From: Nelumbo lutea | Taxonomy: Eukaryota > Streptophyta > Magnoliopsida > Proteales > Nelumbonaceae | Direction of reading: 5' to 3' | Assembly: GCA_022828595.1 (NCBI GenBank) | Contig: JAKGHH010000005.1 | Location: 67,017,655-67,081,654 of the forward strand | Length of the DNA stretch: 64,000 nucleotides | Shown: one piece after another, positions 47,899-59,868 of the stretch | Layout of the letters: every line of letters starts with the position of its first letter | Position numbering within the stretch: the first letter of the stretch is position 1 | Notes under the pieces: model-generated | What the model was told of the DNA's origin: nothing | Database searches by the model: none | What the model saw: the letters and a program-made list of their open reading frames with translations, nothing else | Translations under genes and position numbers: made by a program

Positions 47899-48063
47899 AG
47901 CCAGTTGGCTAGCTCAGTTGGTAAGTCATCTGGCTGGGTCTAGCGAAGACTTGGGATCAAATACTGTCATTACATGGATTAGGGGTAATGGGTACGAATA
48001 AGAATGATGGACTCATGGTTCAATTTGGCAGAGGTGTATTGGTAAAAATGGTTTTTTTTTTAT
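47899..48063 (+). mobile_element. Candidate tRNA-derived SINE
   Basis: TGGCTAGCTCAGTTGGTAAG resembles a pol III A box and TTGGGATCAAATACT, about 40 bp further on, resembles a B box. No cloverleaf acceptor stem can be formed, so it is not an intact tRNA gene. A unique-looking tail ends in a run of T (about 48052-48063). AAAAAAG near both ends could be a short target duplication. Confidence 0.5.
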
Positions 48064-48127
48064 TAAAAAAGGGTGGGTTCCCGAAACACCTGTATCGTAT
48101 TGAATTTTTGAACCTTGGATGGACTTT

Positions 48128-48172
48128 CCTTACCTTTCTCTAACTCTTTTTTCAAACCAAACACAGCCTTAG
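48128..48172. mobile_element. Right half of a MITE
   Basis: TTCAAACCAAACACAGCC matches the right arm of the MITE at 5959-6056, preceded by the same CTTTCC-rich tract. The left arm is absent. Confidence 0.5.
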
Positions 48173-48876
48173 GGAGCATTTGGGGCCATTATTTGATTTA
48201 ATGGTAAAATCTAAGGTTGTCAAGCGTGAAATTAAATACACCACAATATCGTTTTTTAGCTCATCAATCATCATTGATGTGTTCGGCCGATCGTAAGTGC
48301 TGCAACCACGGTCAGCAGGTGCGAGCTTAAAAAAAAGTCTCCACCCCATTTCTATTTGGAGGAAGTAGATGGAAGAAGCACAAAGAGACTGATTTTACAG
48401 ATGTGGACCTGTCCGTATGATTCTCAGTGGGTCAATTATTGCATTCTGCACTGATGGATTATATTTCTAGTTTCATTTCCACTGTTCCATAATGGCCCCC
48501 ATTAGAGGAACATGTCACTTCATTTGCTGGCTCTTTTGGTTTTGGCTCCACCAGTTTCGCCCTTTCTCACTTCTCAGTAAAGACTCTCTTAGCTGGCTCG
48601 AGTAATCACCGAATTTGTTCACAGAAAATATATTTATCATCTAATTATTTTACACACAAAAATCTATCAAGTAATGGGTCTTCATGACCTTAGCTACCAA
48701 AAGAAACACTATTCCATCCTTACCTAAAATGTGTGCCTAATATGTTCAGGCAAACAATTATTTATGAAAATAAAAGCTTGATGAAAGCTAGAAAGTAGAC
48801 AAAATTCACCTCTCTTCCAACATCCAGCATGATGCAAGTAATTCTGTCAACATATAACAAATGATTGCAACATACT

Positions 48877-49260
48877 TTACTTGGCCACTGTTGTTTGAAG
48901 GGGCAGAGAACTTTCAATTCCTTCAGATTCTGAATTCCTCTTAGCAACAATCTTTGACATCCCAAACATCTGGAAAAAGCCCAAAATACCTCCCATCAGA
49001 AACACAGTAAATTTACCTACTTGTTGTACAAGACCAAGACCAAGACCAAGACCAACTGCTTAGCAAATACCAACCTTCTCAACTGTCTTCTTAAAGCAAG
49101 TTTTGTGTTCATCCATAGAGGCATGAATGAATTCATCAACATGATCTCTTAAATCTTCCAGGAAACTGGCGTCTTCTGATTTCTTCTTTCTACATGAAGT
49201 GATGCCAGGTTTTGCAGCAGATGTTGGCAGGGATTCGGATTGATTTCTTTGAGAATCCAT
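48877..49260 (-). CDS. Small conserved plant protein of unknown function, 92 aa
   Basis: Coding exons are 49260-49075 and 48969-48877, with a GT-AG intron that splices AAG onto an ATG and gives EKMFGMSKIV across the junction. The product has a polar N-terminus (SRC..KKKSED), then an acidic/helical centre (FLEDLRDHVDEFIHASMDEHKTCFKKTVEK, split here only for description), and a basic tail ending TTVAK. There is no signal peptide, membrane segment or known domain. From memory, plants have uncharacterised small proteins with the same HASMDEHKTCF...MFGMSK pattern. A 5' UTR exon probably lies at about 50575-50430 (donor GAG|GTAAAAT), joined to an acceptor near 49270. It is divergently arranged with the Maf gene. 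Confidence 0.7.
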
Positions 49261-49308
49261 CCTTGCGGGGTCTTGATATGCAATTTATTATTACCTTATA
49301 CATCAAGT

Positions 49309-49769
49309 AGCAAAGTTAACTTGCTGTTTGAGAGCAAAAAGATTTACAATGTATTCATAAAGGTACAGGTTTTGCATGGTCTAGGAAACAACAACTAATG
49401 CATACATCGAAGTACAGAAAAAAAAAAGGAGCACTGATATCTCATTTATGCATAAAATCAAGTCACCATAAATGGATATAAAGTATCAGCAAGATTTTGA
49501 ATGATCATGGTCACCAATGATGCAGAGCTTTTTTTCTTATGCTTCCTTGTTAATAGCAAAGTTAACTTGCTGTTTGAGAGCAAAAAGATTTACAAGGTGA
49601 AACAACAACTAATGCATACACCGAAGCACAGAAAAAAAAAAAGCACTGATGTCTCATTTATGCATAAAATCAAGTCACCATAAATGGATATCAGTAAAAA
49701 GATCAGCAAGATTTTGAATGATCAAGGTCACCAAAGATGCAGAGCTTTTTTCTTATGCTTCCTTGTTAA
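49309..49769. repeat. Direct tandem duplication of about 245 and 215 bp
   Basis: Units 49309-49554 and 49555-49769 both start AGCAAAGTTAACTTGCTG and end CTTATGCTTCCTTGTTAA. The second lacks about 35 bp of the first (near 49350-49380). The match is otherwise very close. The pair lies in the predicted 5' UTR intron of the small gene. Confidence 0.85.
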
Positions 49770-50429
49770 AGAGTTAAATCATGAATTTGGTAATCTTCTG
49801 CTTGAATCATCTAAAAATGAATCCCCACAACCTCCCATCTATGACCTACCTCTTTTATAGCACAAATATGAATATTTATCAAGCTAGAACTTGAAACTAT
49901 CGGATTAAAATTACTGACTGAATCAAGCAAAATGATACTGCCCAAAAGGCTATCATGTTTGAAATTATGTTTTAATTGCAGGAATTCCTTGACAAAAAAC
50001 AAAATGACTGCCTATGCATGTGGGTAATGAATAAGCCATACCTCCGCAAAAGACACAATGAATAAACCATACAGATAAAAGAATCCTTCAGTGCGATCAA
50101 TTATCGAACACTTAAAACGTGAGTTGAAACCAAGTGGATTACATAAAGGGGCCTAAACTGAACCAACTAACGAGCACTAAGGAATACATCAAATCATCTA
50201 TTTGGATTATGAAATCATTCCAATCACTTGTTCAAAATATCAAACACATCAAATCCTCCAAAATTAAAAACGAATAGAGAGCCTGTCATATATAAGAATA
50301 TGATCTCTGAATTGATAATCCATGAACAGGACTCAGAGGGTCATAGAAACCTATCAATACACAGAAAAACAAAGAAAGAAACAGTTGTTTTTTTCATGTT
50401 CAGATGATATATAATGCGTGAGATTTTAC

Positions 50430-50575
50430 CTCGTTCTATACGTAGGAGACGAAGCTGCAAAAGAAACCGTAAACTCGTTCGTTGGCTTTGCTTCCCAAAA
50501 CCGCTTAAAATAACAACAAATAGCTTGGGAAGCAAGTTTGGAGAAAGGGAAGTTCTGTGTTTAGTACTTTAGTCC
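50430..50575 (-). other. Predicted 5' UTR exon of the small gene
   Basis: On the minus strand a donor-like GAACGAG|GTAAAATC ends the exon at 50430. The 5' limit is a guess. The coding start is more than 1.1 kb downstream, so the UTR would be spliced. Confidence 0.4.
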
Positions 50576-50950
50576 TAGTGTCCTGCCACCAACCAACGTT
50601 GAGCCACATGAAAGATGACGTGGCTAAGGCGGTTCGGGTGGAACTATCCGTCCGGATTTCAGCCTTTCCGGGTCAACTGGAAACCCTGGTGAGTGGTGAG
50701 GCAGGCGCAAGTTCCAGTTTCTCTGGATAAGTAAATGGTATGTAGTATGTACAGCTGTGTACCGTTTGCCATACAAGTCCTGAATTCCCCCTACCCGGGA
50801 AAAACGCTAACGGTGACTTGAAGAGGGTTTGCGTAACATCAAGCTTCAAACAGCAGTTCCTTCTGTTTCTCTCCGATTTCCTTTTGGCTCCGGACGGAAG
50901 AGCTTACAGGAGAAGGAAAGAAAGAGAGGGGGACAGCCAGACCGAAAGAT
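50576..50950. promoter_or_regulatory. Short divergent intergenic region
   Basis: Fewer than 400 bp separate the predicted 5' UTR of the minus-strand small gene from the plus-strand Maf start codon. The two genes probably share a bidirectional promoter. The sequence contains CCACGTCATC (inverted GATGACGTGG near 50611), an ACGT-core motif typical of bZIP binding sites. No clear TATA box was seen on either strand. Confidence 0.5.
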
Positions 50951-53900
50951 ATGGCAACAGGTACTGCTTCATTCAAGGTAGCGTCCTTCGTATTTGCAAC
51001 AACTCCGTAGTTATATTCTCTGTCTGTTCTTAATATCTTCTTTTGCCTCTACCAAATGTTAAAAAAAAAAAGGAAGAAGCTCAGAATATCAATTACAATG
51101 TCTGTATGGCATTTTCTGCTGTAACATTTTCGTTTTGCTGAAATGATAACATTACTATATTATTCATCTTGTAATTCTTTTCTAACTTCTTGAGTTGATT
51201 GCTTTCATACTAGAACATATGGTTTAATCAATTCTCTTCGAATTTTCTTTACGGGTTAGGAATAATGAGCAGATAATTAATTTTAGCTTACTCAAATAAC
51301 TCTACGATACATACACATACCATTTGGATGAAAATTCCTTGTCACAATTTACCAATTTTCACACATCGGGTTCAAACACAACCCGTTGATAACTTCTAAA
51401 GATTGACTATCAAGAAAAAAAAAAATTGCTAATTTCCAAAGATTCTATATTAGCTGAACTACTTGTCTCCATATAACAATAGAGGCAGCTAAACTCCATT
51501 CATTAGGCTCAATTTGGAAGGAATACAAATGCAAAACCTTATATTTTGTATGTATTTATACTGTACAACGTGTACATATTTGTAATTGTGTTCTTTCCAA
51601 ACTGAGCCTTAATAATAAACTAGCATCATCAAATGCGATCACTGGTCATGAATCAACAAATTGCTGGCAATCCTGGTTGAAATGTTCCTGGCATTTACAA
51701 GAGACCTTCTTTTCAGACACGTTGGAGGGTTTCAGTGGTGAAACAGATTAATGGAATGGACAACCCAGAGATTAGCATTATACAGACACTCCACCAATTT
51801 AGTTTTAGATGAGTATAACCTTCAGGTTGTAGTTTATGTATCTGCAAGACCCCAAAAGTCTTGAATGCGAATTCAATGCTAGACATGTATATTTCTAAAA
51901 AATTTTTATATGATTTTCCATGAAACAGATAATCCTGGGATCCAAGTCACTGGCTCGCCGGAATATTTTAACTGAAATGGGGTATGAGTTCACAATAATG
52001 GTATGATCTCTGCATAAAATATTCCTTCTTTCCATCTCTCCAGAATCCAGAAGTTTAAAGTAGTTTATTATTTAGACTGCAGACATAGATGAGAAAGGAA
52101 TTCGGAAGGAAAAGCCAGAGGAGTTAGTAATGGCTCTAGCTGAGGCAAAGGTACAAATTCTCTATTTTTACGAAGTGTTGATGATAATATTTACAGTAAT
52201 ATGGGTGGACTGTGTCTTATCACTGTTGGATAGGATTCTCATGATTCTTACTTGAATTTGATTGTATTTATGCATAGGGATTTGAGAGTATTGCTTACTA
52301 TTCTTTGGTCAGTAGTAGGAAAAGTAACATTTTTTTTCACTAAATATGCTGGATTGACTATTTCTACTACTTCCACCATATGTTTCAGATTCTGGAGTTT
52401 CTCAGTCTAGTTCTTCAATACCTTAGCAAAGTATCCTTTGTTCATTTTCTTTCTCCTTTATTAGCACTTCCATGCATGGGTTATTATGTGGTTTATCTTA
52501 CTCTAATTTCTGATTGTAGCATCATGACTCCAATTTGAGTCTCTTATGAATGAAAATTTCTTCTCAGGCAGATGCTATCATAGCAAGGCTTCAAACTGCT
52601 GGTTATCAAGAGAAGGACGCTGAACCAACGCTCCTAATTACAGCTGACACAGTATATGCCAATTCTCTGCTGTTATTTTTCATTTTGACAATTTGTACCA
52701 AATGCAATGTAGTCTGCTGCTATCTATGTACCAAGGATACATCATATTTTTTATTGTTTTTTGGAAAGAGATGGGTTTATTCTTCCTCTTTTTCCTTTTC
52801 TTATCACTCACAGAAGTTGCAATTAAGAAAACAAGCTAGTTCAAAAATGTGGAACACCAATAGAGATGATTTATGCTTACATCATCCCTAGCAAGTTTAT
52901 TAGCTATTACATCAGCAAAGATTCAAATTAATTTGAACTAGCTGTTCATTATGGAGTTTGGATGCAAAGATCTAGTCTCTTTAATATGATGGGACAAGAT
53001 CCTGGGTCATCATGCTTCTAGATGATGGCATCTTGCAACTCAACTCAGTATTCATCCTAACTATTTGAGGTCAGCTACATCCCACCATTGTGCTTTCTCA
53101 AAAGCCATGTTTTCTGTTAAGGTTCAAGTCCTTAGACCATTTCTTACCCTGTTTTTGTTGATCTTCCTCTTGGACCAAGTTACTCCTAACAAGTGCTGCC
53201 ATTGGTTCATGCAAATTTTCAACTTTCTCGAACCTGGGCAGTATGTCAACTTTAGATGCAAAGGCAAAATCTCAGCTTTCAAAGAGTCGGATACCAAATC
53301 AGATTAAAATAAACCATGCTGATATTACCCCCATGATTTTTATGAACACCTTTAATTACAAAAGGTCTTGGTGTCACAATACAACACCCATTACAATTGA
53401 GCTTTGCAGCACCTTTAATGAAAGTTTCTCTTTATCCTTCAAAAAAGAAAATGATTGATTCTACAAAAATGGGTTGTTCATGGAATGAGATTGCAAATCA
53501 GAAACTATTGACCATTGGTTGAAGTTCACAACCTTGATTGCAGTTGCTTCCAGCATCTTTTTCGTTTTTATTTTGTCCAGAAAGGAAGACTGTTTTCTGT
53601 GTTGTTTCTAGGTAGTTGTGAGAATTAGAAATAGTGGAGGAAAGGATTCAGATATCTTACCTTAGTTGAATGGAAATTTCTTCTCAAGCAAATGCCATCA
53701 TTTCAAAGGTTCCAAACTTTTGATCAAAAAGGGAATGATGCTGAGCCAACATTCTTAATTACTGCTGATCAAGTACACCCCAATTTCTTCTTTATTTACC
53801 CAATTTGATAAATTCTGTCTTGCCAGTGTTGCACTTTGATGGTGCGTGATCTGGTAGCTCCCTGCTGGAGGGCAGCTTGGACGCCAAACTAGGTAGGTTG

Positions 53901-56900
53901 CTTGGTTGAGCTATAAGGAAAGAGAGAAAAGATCAGAGTACCCAGGCTATTTTACCCAGTGTGGGCACTCCGATGCTTAAGTTAGCAAACTGGAGGTTTC
54001 TGATAGCTAGAGAGCTTGAGTGCTAAATCATGCACGTACCTTTTCTGTGAATGGGGATGCCTTTATATAGACTAGCTGCCGTGAAGCTCACGAAATGCGT
54101 CCAAGATCTCCGGTCCGTCGGCTCTTCCAACGTAGCATCGTGATCCCGGGGAAGTTGGAGATGATAACCCACTGAACAAGGAGGTCATCCGGCATGTTAG
54201 GCAGGTTGCTAGCTGAACTCGGGCCAGGTCTGCAGAAGCAGGTTGCCTCTTATGCCGACCTAATGTGTTGTCATTTAGCACAAGCTTATATCTAGTATTA
54301 TGGTGCTCCACCATATTATTAGGTTCCAGTCAGGTGTGTAAAGTTCCAGTTCAATAAGGAGGATCAGAAACATCTTGCTTTATAAATAAGATGAGTAGCA
54401 AGAGTAGCATTTATCAACCATGTGGAAAATCCTCTTTCAGCTTGACATGGGTAATTCCAAGCTTGTGCTACCTGACAACACTTAGTGTGCATAGTAGTAT
54501 AATAGTATGCATATTATAGATGTCTTAGTGTGTCTACTTTTTACTTTATTTTATTTCTTCAATAGGCGATACTCCCATATCTGTTGCAGTTATAAGTTGT
54601 AACTGCATATGCAATTCCATATCTTTGATATATATATTGGCATTAGATAGTGGATGGAGAAAAACTGTCCTACCTACCTGAAGTATTGTATAGATCTGGT
54701 GATTTCGGTGAAAGGTTACACCAAGAAGATCTCCTTGAAGGAACTTACGAGTAGTTGATTCCACCGGCAATGCATTGTTATAGATGTTCAAAAATGTGGA
54801 TTTCGACACAAATATTCCACTTACCAATTACCATATAAGTTTATGGATACCTGATTTCTGCATGTTAGGTTAGCTTGACCTTCTTTCCCCTCCCAGGTAT
54901 CCTTGATCATAGATGGCCTAATACCACACAATTTGTTGTTTATTAATATCATCTAGGATGCTATGTTCCTTGTATTCTGATTTGTTGATAAATGAAGCTT
55001 ATTGAGTCTTTATTTTGGTAAAATTCATTACTCGATTGATTTGTAGGTGGTGGTCTTTGAAGGGAAAGTGAGAGAAAAACCATCCAGCAAGGAAGAAGCA
55101 CGACGGTTCATCAAAGGTTTGCTGATTTTTTTTCTTTTCCTTTTAACTTCTTTATGTCATGATTCCTAGCTGGATATGGTTGTAATACACGTGGATTGCA
55201 GGATATTCTGGTGGTAATGCAGCAACAGTGGGATCTGTTATTGTTACCAACCTTAAGACTGGAACAAGGAAAGGAGCATGGGACAAAGTGGAGGTTATAA
55301 TTTCTCATTCATTTCTATTTACCGTCTTATCTAGATCATGTATCATATATGGTTACTTGAAACGAAAACATTTGTGACTGTTTTAGGGTATTCTTAGATC
55401 GATGAGTGTACAAAAAAGATAATTTCCTGTTTTATGATACTAATGTATAGATATACTGTTTTGTTCTGGTAACAACCTAATGAAATTTACAACTTTTTAT
55501 TATGTTAAAGTGTGCATTTTTATTGAACAGAACTTCTAAAAGAAAATAGATTGATAGCTATAATTCTTATGAGGATATTCACAGTATTCTTCCAACCTTA
55601 CAATGAAATTGATTAATAGATTGATAACTATTCAATATATTAATCAATTCTGTTGTACTGTTGGAAGAATACTCTGAAACCCTTCCAATCCGATAAAAAA
55701 TCTGAGCAATCCAAACCCGATAAAAATCCTTTGGATTTTCAAGAGTATGATTCGAATTTGCATTCAAATATCTTATCAGATATTCGATTTGATTAGTATT
55801 TTAATAAAAAAAATTGTGATATAGTATAAGCAATATATAGGATATACATATTATAATTTATAAATAATATATAATATATGATATTTCATAACTAACGGAC
55901 TGAATTCGGTCATGGCAGATCAGATCGAGTTATATCTGAATTCAATCCATTAACTAAACAGACTGACTTTTCTGGTCCGATCCAATTCATTAGGATCAAG
56001 AGAGGTATCCAAATCTGGCTCTTATCAGATCAAATTCGGATTTGAATTCAATCTGATCCGACTTATTTGCAGCCCTAGATGGGATACAACTATTAAATGG
56101 TAGACACTTACCTAATTATTTATATATGCATCTTGTGAATCTCATAACAATAATACTGCTACAGATGAAAGAAACTATGATCTCATGAATATCCAAAACT
56201 TTGTCTAAGAAATTAAGAGATAGCTGCTTTCTTTGTAACCACACACTGCTATTTTTCTATTACATGATTACATCATTTATGATCTATTTTTTCCTAGTTT
56301 CTTTCATAGCTTTGATATCTTGCCATCTTGATAGTTACTTACTCCCTCTTCCTCATCAAACTAGTGTTGACCATGGTTCACACTTTCAACATTGATGGAC
56401 ATTTCTCCATACCGAAATTGAGAAAATTCAGGGATATATAACTTCTTTTTCTACAATATTTGAAAAACATAAAGAAGCTAAAAAGTATAATTGCACTTAA
56501 AAAAACGTAGCAAGAAACTGTATATATCAAATAAAAGAAGATTAAGAGACTTAATTAGGTATTTTTCTTTGTCTCCCTCTTAGTTTTTTAGCCATTTTTT
56601 CTTCTATAAGAATGCCATTCACTTGCCATTTTGATTTCTATTTCTTTTGTTACTATATGTTTTGATTAGACTGAGAATCTTCTCTTGGAATTGTTTGTCC
56701 TTTTTTTATTGAATCATGGTCATATTCATAATTGTAAGCCAACTATCCAATCATAGAGTTCCCATTTGTTCTTTCAAGAAAAAAAAATCAAAATTTTTCA
56801 TTGATTTTAACAAAACATTAAAAAGTTTTGGAAATATTTTAAAATTTTAAATCTTAGATATTTAATTTATCAATTGAATTCAAAACATCTCCAATATATC

Positions 56901-57798
56901 AGTGACATAATGGAAAAATATTCTTGGAATATTTTGTATATGCCCCCAAGTAAAATGGGGGAGATTTCGACAAATCTTTCCAATACTGTGGACCATTTTG
57001 TTGATTATTAAGAGTTATTTAGCATTGCCAAATCCTCATCATGGTCTCACATGGATTTTCAAGGAGTAATATATCATGTCATGCTGTGCAGGTCTATTTC
57101 CATGACATACCAGATGAAGTCATTGATAATCTGGTAAAAGTTCTGAAGGCTTGTTTTCTCCTGTTATTTGTTCTTGCATTTTTCTTTTTTAAAATTTTGA
57201 TTAGTCTGTTGTGTTCAGATAGAGGAAGGACTTGTCCTCAACGTCGCCGGAGGCCTGATACTTGAACATCCATTAACATTGCCTTTTGTTGAAGCTGTGG
57301 TTGGTTTTGCTTTTCTCTGTCGGCATCCTTTATCTCTTGTGGACAGTGTGCACATACAAACATCCACACACACACACACACACTGAAGCTTAAGACCCTC
57401 AAGAGGGGTTTCTCCCATCAGTAAAGATTTATCCTGGTTTAAGGAACAATATTACTCCACGTGTATAACCTGCTTACTAATCAACCAAAATTTAGTTGGA
57501 GAGAAAACTTGCTCTAAAAATTTTTCCTGATATCATGATCCTAAGCTCGCATATGATAAGCTTCAACACCCCCCCCCCCACCCCCCCAGTGAGCTTTGGT
57601 CATTACTCATCCAAGAAGTAATTAGCCCTTCAGTTTTGTGAATCGGTGATGAGATATATAGTGGTTGTATTTAGCATTGTTTTATATTTCTTCTGTTTTC
57701 TCAAGTCATTTGATGGCACTATGCAGGTAGGGTCTGCAGATAGTGTGATGGGACTATCCAAGTCTCTAACAGAAGAACTCATAAAAGAGGTCCTCTAG
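50951..57798 (+). CDS. Maf/HAM1-family nucleotide pyrophosphatase, 9 exons, 204 aa
   Basis: Exons are 50951-50977, 51929-52000, 52076-52150, 52568-52651, 55047-55116, 55202-55293, 57092-57133, 57219-57299 and 57727-57798. All junctions are GT-AG and in frame. Maf proteins hydrolyse non-canonical or modified nucleoside triphosphates to monophosphates and act as dimers in nucleotide-pool cleaning; the substrate of this member is not shown by sequence. Family marks visible: IILGSKSLARRNIL at the N-terminus (S-x-S-x-x-R loop), DIDEK, EAKADAI, ITADTVVVFEGKVREKP with the catalytic Asp region, SSKEEARRFIKGYSG, and EGLVLNVAGGLILEH near the C-terminus. The length matches the family's usual 190-210 aa. 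No organelle transit peptide is evident, so it is probably cytosolic. The first exon is only 9 codons. Intron 4 carries a dead copy of exon 4 and an LTR remnant. Confidence 0.9.
51506..51608. mobile_element. PIF/Harbinger-like MITE in Maf intron 1
   Basis: It starts GGCTCAATTTGGAAGGAA and ends TTCTTTCCAAACTGAGCC, with TTA on both sides (51503-51505 and 51609-51611). It is 103 bp and palindromic. The 3-bp TTA duplication is typical of PIF/Harbinger (Tourist-type) MITEs. A relative lies at 13528. Confidence 0.8.
53665..53825 (+). pseudogene. Dead duplicate of Maf exon 4 inside intron 4
   Basis: TTTCTTCTCAAGCAAATGCC and the following bases align with the exon 4 acceptor and exon at 52555-52651. 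The aligned part covers the end of the exon (GAGCCAACATTCTTAATTAC against GAACCAACGCTCCTAATTAC) and about 35 bp of the following intron. The copy has a TGA stop in the original frame, small indels, and a changed donor (CAAGTAC in place of ACAGTAT). It cannot be used as a normal exon. Confidence 0.75.
53830..54310 (-). mobile_element. Gypsy (Tat-like) LTR and PBS remnant in Maf intron 4
   Basis: Read on the minus strand it contains CTATATAAAGGCATCCCC (a TATA box), a TTAAGCATCGGAGTGCCCAC segment and, near 53885-53895, AGTTTGGCGTCC, which resembles an LTR end joined to a TTGGCGCC-type primer-binding site. This is a different subfamily from copies 1-3. The internal region is missing. Confidence 0.5.
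55690..56085. repeat. Degraded hAT-like repeat in Maf intron 6
   Basis: GGATTTTCAAG, CAGATC and GATTCGAATT-type words in both orientations resemble the element at 1168-1547, and the right end CTTATTTGCAGCCCTA looks like a terminus. The left terminus is not preserved. Confidence 0.4.
57365..57382. repeat. (CA)n microsatellite
   Basis: A CA run in the last intron of the Maf gene. A second low-complexity tract, C-rich with one A, follows at 57568-57588. Confidence 0.8.
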
Positions 57799-58359
57799 CT
57801 GTTGCACTAAAGCCTTTCAGTTTGTCTTAGGGTGTTTGAATGGTCCTCCTTGGTTATTCTACAGTTTCTACTTGCTTTAAAGGGTATTCTTGTTACACTA
57901 ATTTCTCAAGCATTTAGAACGCAAGTTTAGCAGGCGACAGAGCTTCATAAAAAGATGTTAACCTATTGACTTTTATCAATTGTTTCAAACATTTGGAAAG
58001 TTAAGACCTCCTTGTTGCATCTTCACCTTTTGTGATTTATGGTGTTCAGTGGATGTTGAGCCATCCAGCCAGATCGAAATCGGCATCTGGATGGAGAAAA
58101 TGGATTCATGAGTAGGTTGGGAACTTTGGATCCTATCCAAATGCCTCGAGGATAAATTTATACTTGGTCCACTTATAAATGCAGGCAAGTTTATAGGGTC
58201 CTATTTCTAATGGAAGTTGAATCCCAACTTGATTAAGTCGAGTTTAGGTGAATCTTTACAAGGATCCAAAATAACTAAATATGGGTATGGATCAAAATTG
58301 GATTTTGGGTTAACCTGCTGCATTTCACTACGAGCTCATGCTAAATGTATGGGTCTTTA

Positions 58360-58458
58360 GGCTGCATTTGGCATTCTTTATTTTAAGGACTTATCTCCTT
58401 TTTAAAGTTAAAATGCTCCTATAAACACTCCTTAAAATAAGGAATGCCAAATGCAGCC
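58360..58458. mobile_element. PIF/Harbinger-like MITE with TTA TSD
   Basis: It begins GGCTGCATTTGGCATTC and ends GAATGCCAAATGCAGCC, a perfect 17-bp inverted repeat that extends with few mismatches. TTA lies directly on both sides (58357-58359 and 58459-58461). It is 99 bp, inserted about 560 bp downstream of the Maf stop codon. Confidence 0.9.
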
Positions 58459-58851
58459 TTAATGGTTCAGGGAAGGTGTTTCCGCATGATTATTTCATCT
58501 CACTTGGTTTTCTAGCTGCAAATAATATCCATTTGTATGGATTCAATACAGGTAAGGTGATCCAAATCCATTTATAATTGGATTGAATATGGATCCATCC
58601 CAGGGCTATAAACAGTACCCATTTATCCAAATTCGAATTTGAATTTGATTTGGCCAAGGGTGATCAATAAGCAAGTTTTTTTGTTAAATTAAAGGTTGAA
58701 TTAAAGCTGTACTGAATTGCACCAATACACTCGATTAATAACAATTGGGTTTGTTCTGCTAGGATCCGGTTCGCAAGTGGTTCCGCATATTCAGGCAAAA
58801 GTATATAGGACTGGTGTACTGGTGTTGCTAGGCGTTTTATATTAAAACGGA

Positions 58852-59215
58852 AATAGGGATAGCAATTTTCCATACCCGACCTCCTCGGACCCGATGGGAT
58901 AGGGGATGGAAATAGCTTTGGTGGGGCGGGGATGGGGGTGGAGACGTGGATTAAAAGGGATATCCAACCGAGGTTGAGGTCAGGGGTGGGGAATGAATTC
59001 TTTGTCCTGCCTCGATCCCGATTATATATATATATATATATATATATCAAAATATATTTAAAATAGTATTTATATTTTTAAAATTTTTATTTATTTTTTA
59101 GAAAAAAATGTTAACTAAGAAATTTCAGGGATTTGGGTCCCTGCGGGGAATCCATCCCCATTGGGGAATGGGGATGGAGGACAACTTTTATCCCGATGGA
59201 GATTTAATAGGTGTT
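58852..59215. mobile_element. Truncated hAT-like element
   Basis: It starts TAGGGATAGCAATTTTCC and contains GGGGATGGGGGTGG, a (TA)n run at 59021-59048 and a GGGTCCCTGCGGGGAATCC segment. These match 59659-60067 in the same order. No right terminus is seen. Confidence 0.6.
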
Positions 59216-59333
59216 TTAATTAAAGGTGTGATTCTTGTCAAAATAAAAATTAAAGGTTTCATTAACTGTAAAAACGTGTACAACCGGAGGGCATTTCAGG
59301 AATAATAGAGCTGAAGTAGCATTACCTAGTGCT

Positions 59334-59470
59334 GTCAATGGGTTGGGTCTATCTGATGGACCAGAACTGGCCAAACCAATTCCAACTATTCCAATTAATA
59401 ATTGGGTTGATTCCGGTTCTTGCCTGGCCCAAACCAGTTCAGACCCATAACTGATTATTTTATTAAATAT
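59334..59470. mobile_element. Left part of a hAT-like element
   Basis: TAGTGCTGTCAATGGGTTGG matches the left terminus of the element at 42944. The right half is absent. Confidence 0.45.
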
Positions 59471-59658
59471 ACAATATTTTTTTATAATTTTTATCATATT
59501 TTTGTTTGAAATAATAATTTTGATAGATAATAAACAAAATAATACTAGTAAAATATGTAATTTATTAATGTAAAAATAATTTTAGTATTTTGTATCAGTG
59601 TTATTAAAGTTATATTATCAAAATTTAAATTTTAAATAATTATTTGAATAAACAGATA

Positions 59659-59814
59659 TGGGGATGGCAAATTTCCCCATCCTTGACAGGGACCCGACTT
59701 CCCCGACCCGATGGGGTCAAGGATGGGGATTGTTTTGCAGGCGGGGATGGGGGATCAAGGTTGGGGTCAGGAATGAGGATTGTGGTCCCTGCCCCACCCC
59801 GACCCGACCCTGAT

Positions 59815-59868
<54 letters not shown>

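Noticed and set aside
47899..47970. A true tRNA gene
   Set aside because: Box-like sequences are present, but no acceptor stem, anticodon stem or normal T-loop can be formed, and a SINE-like tail follows.
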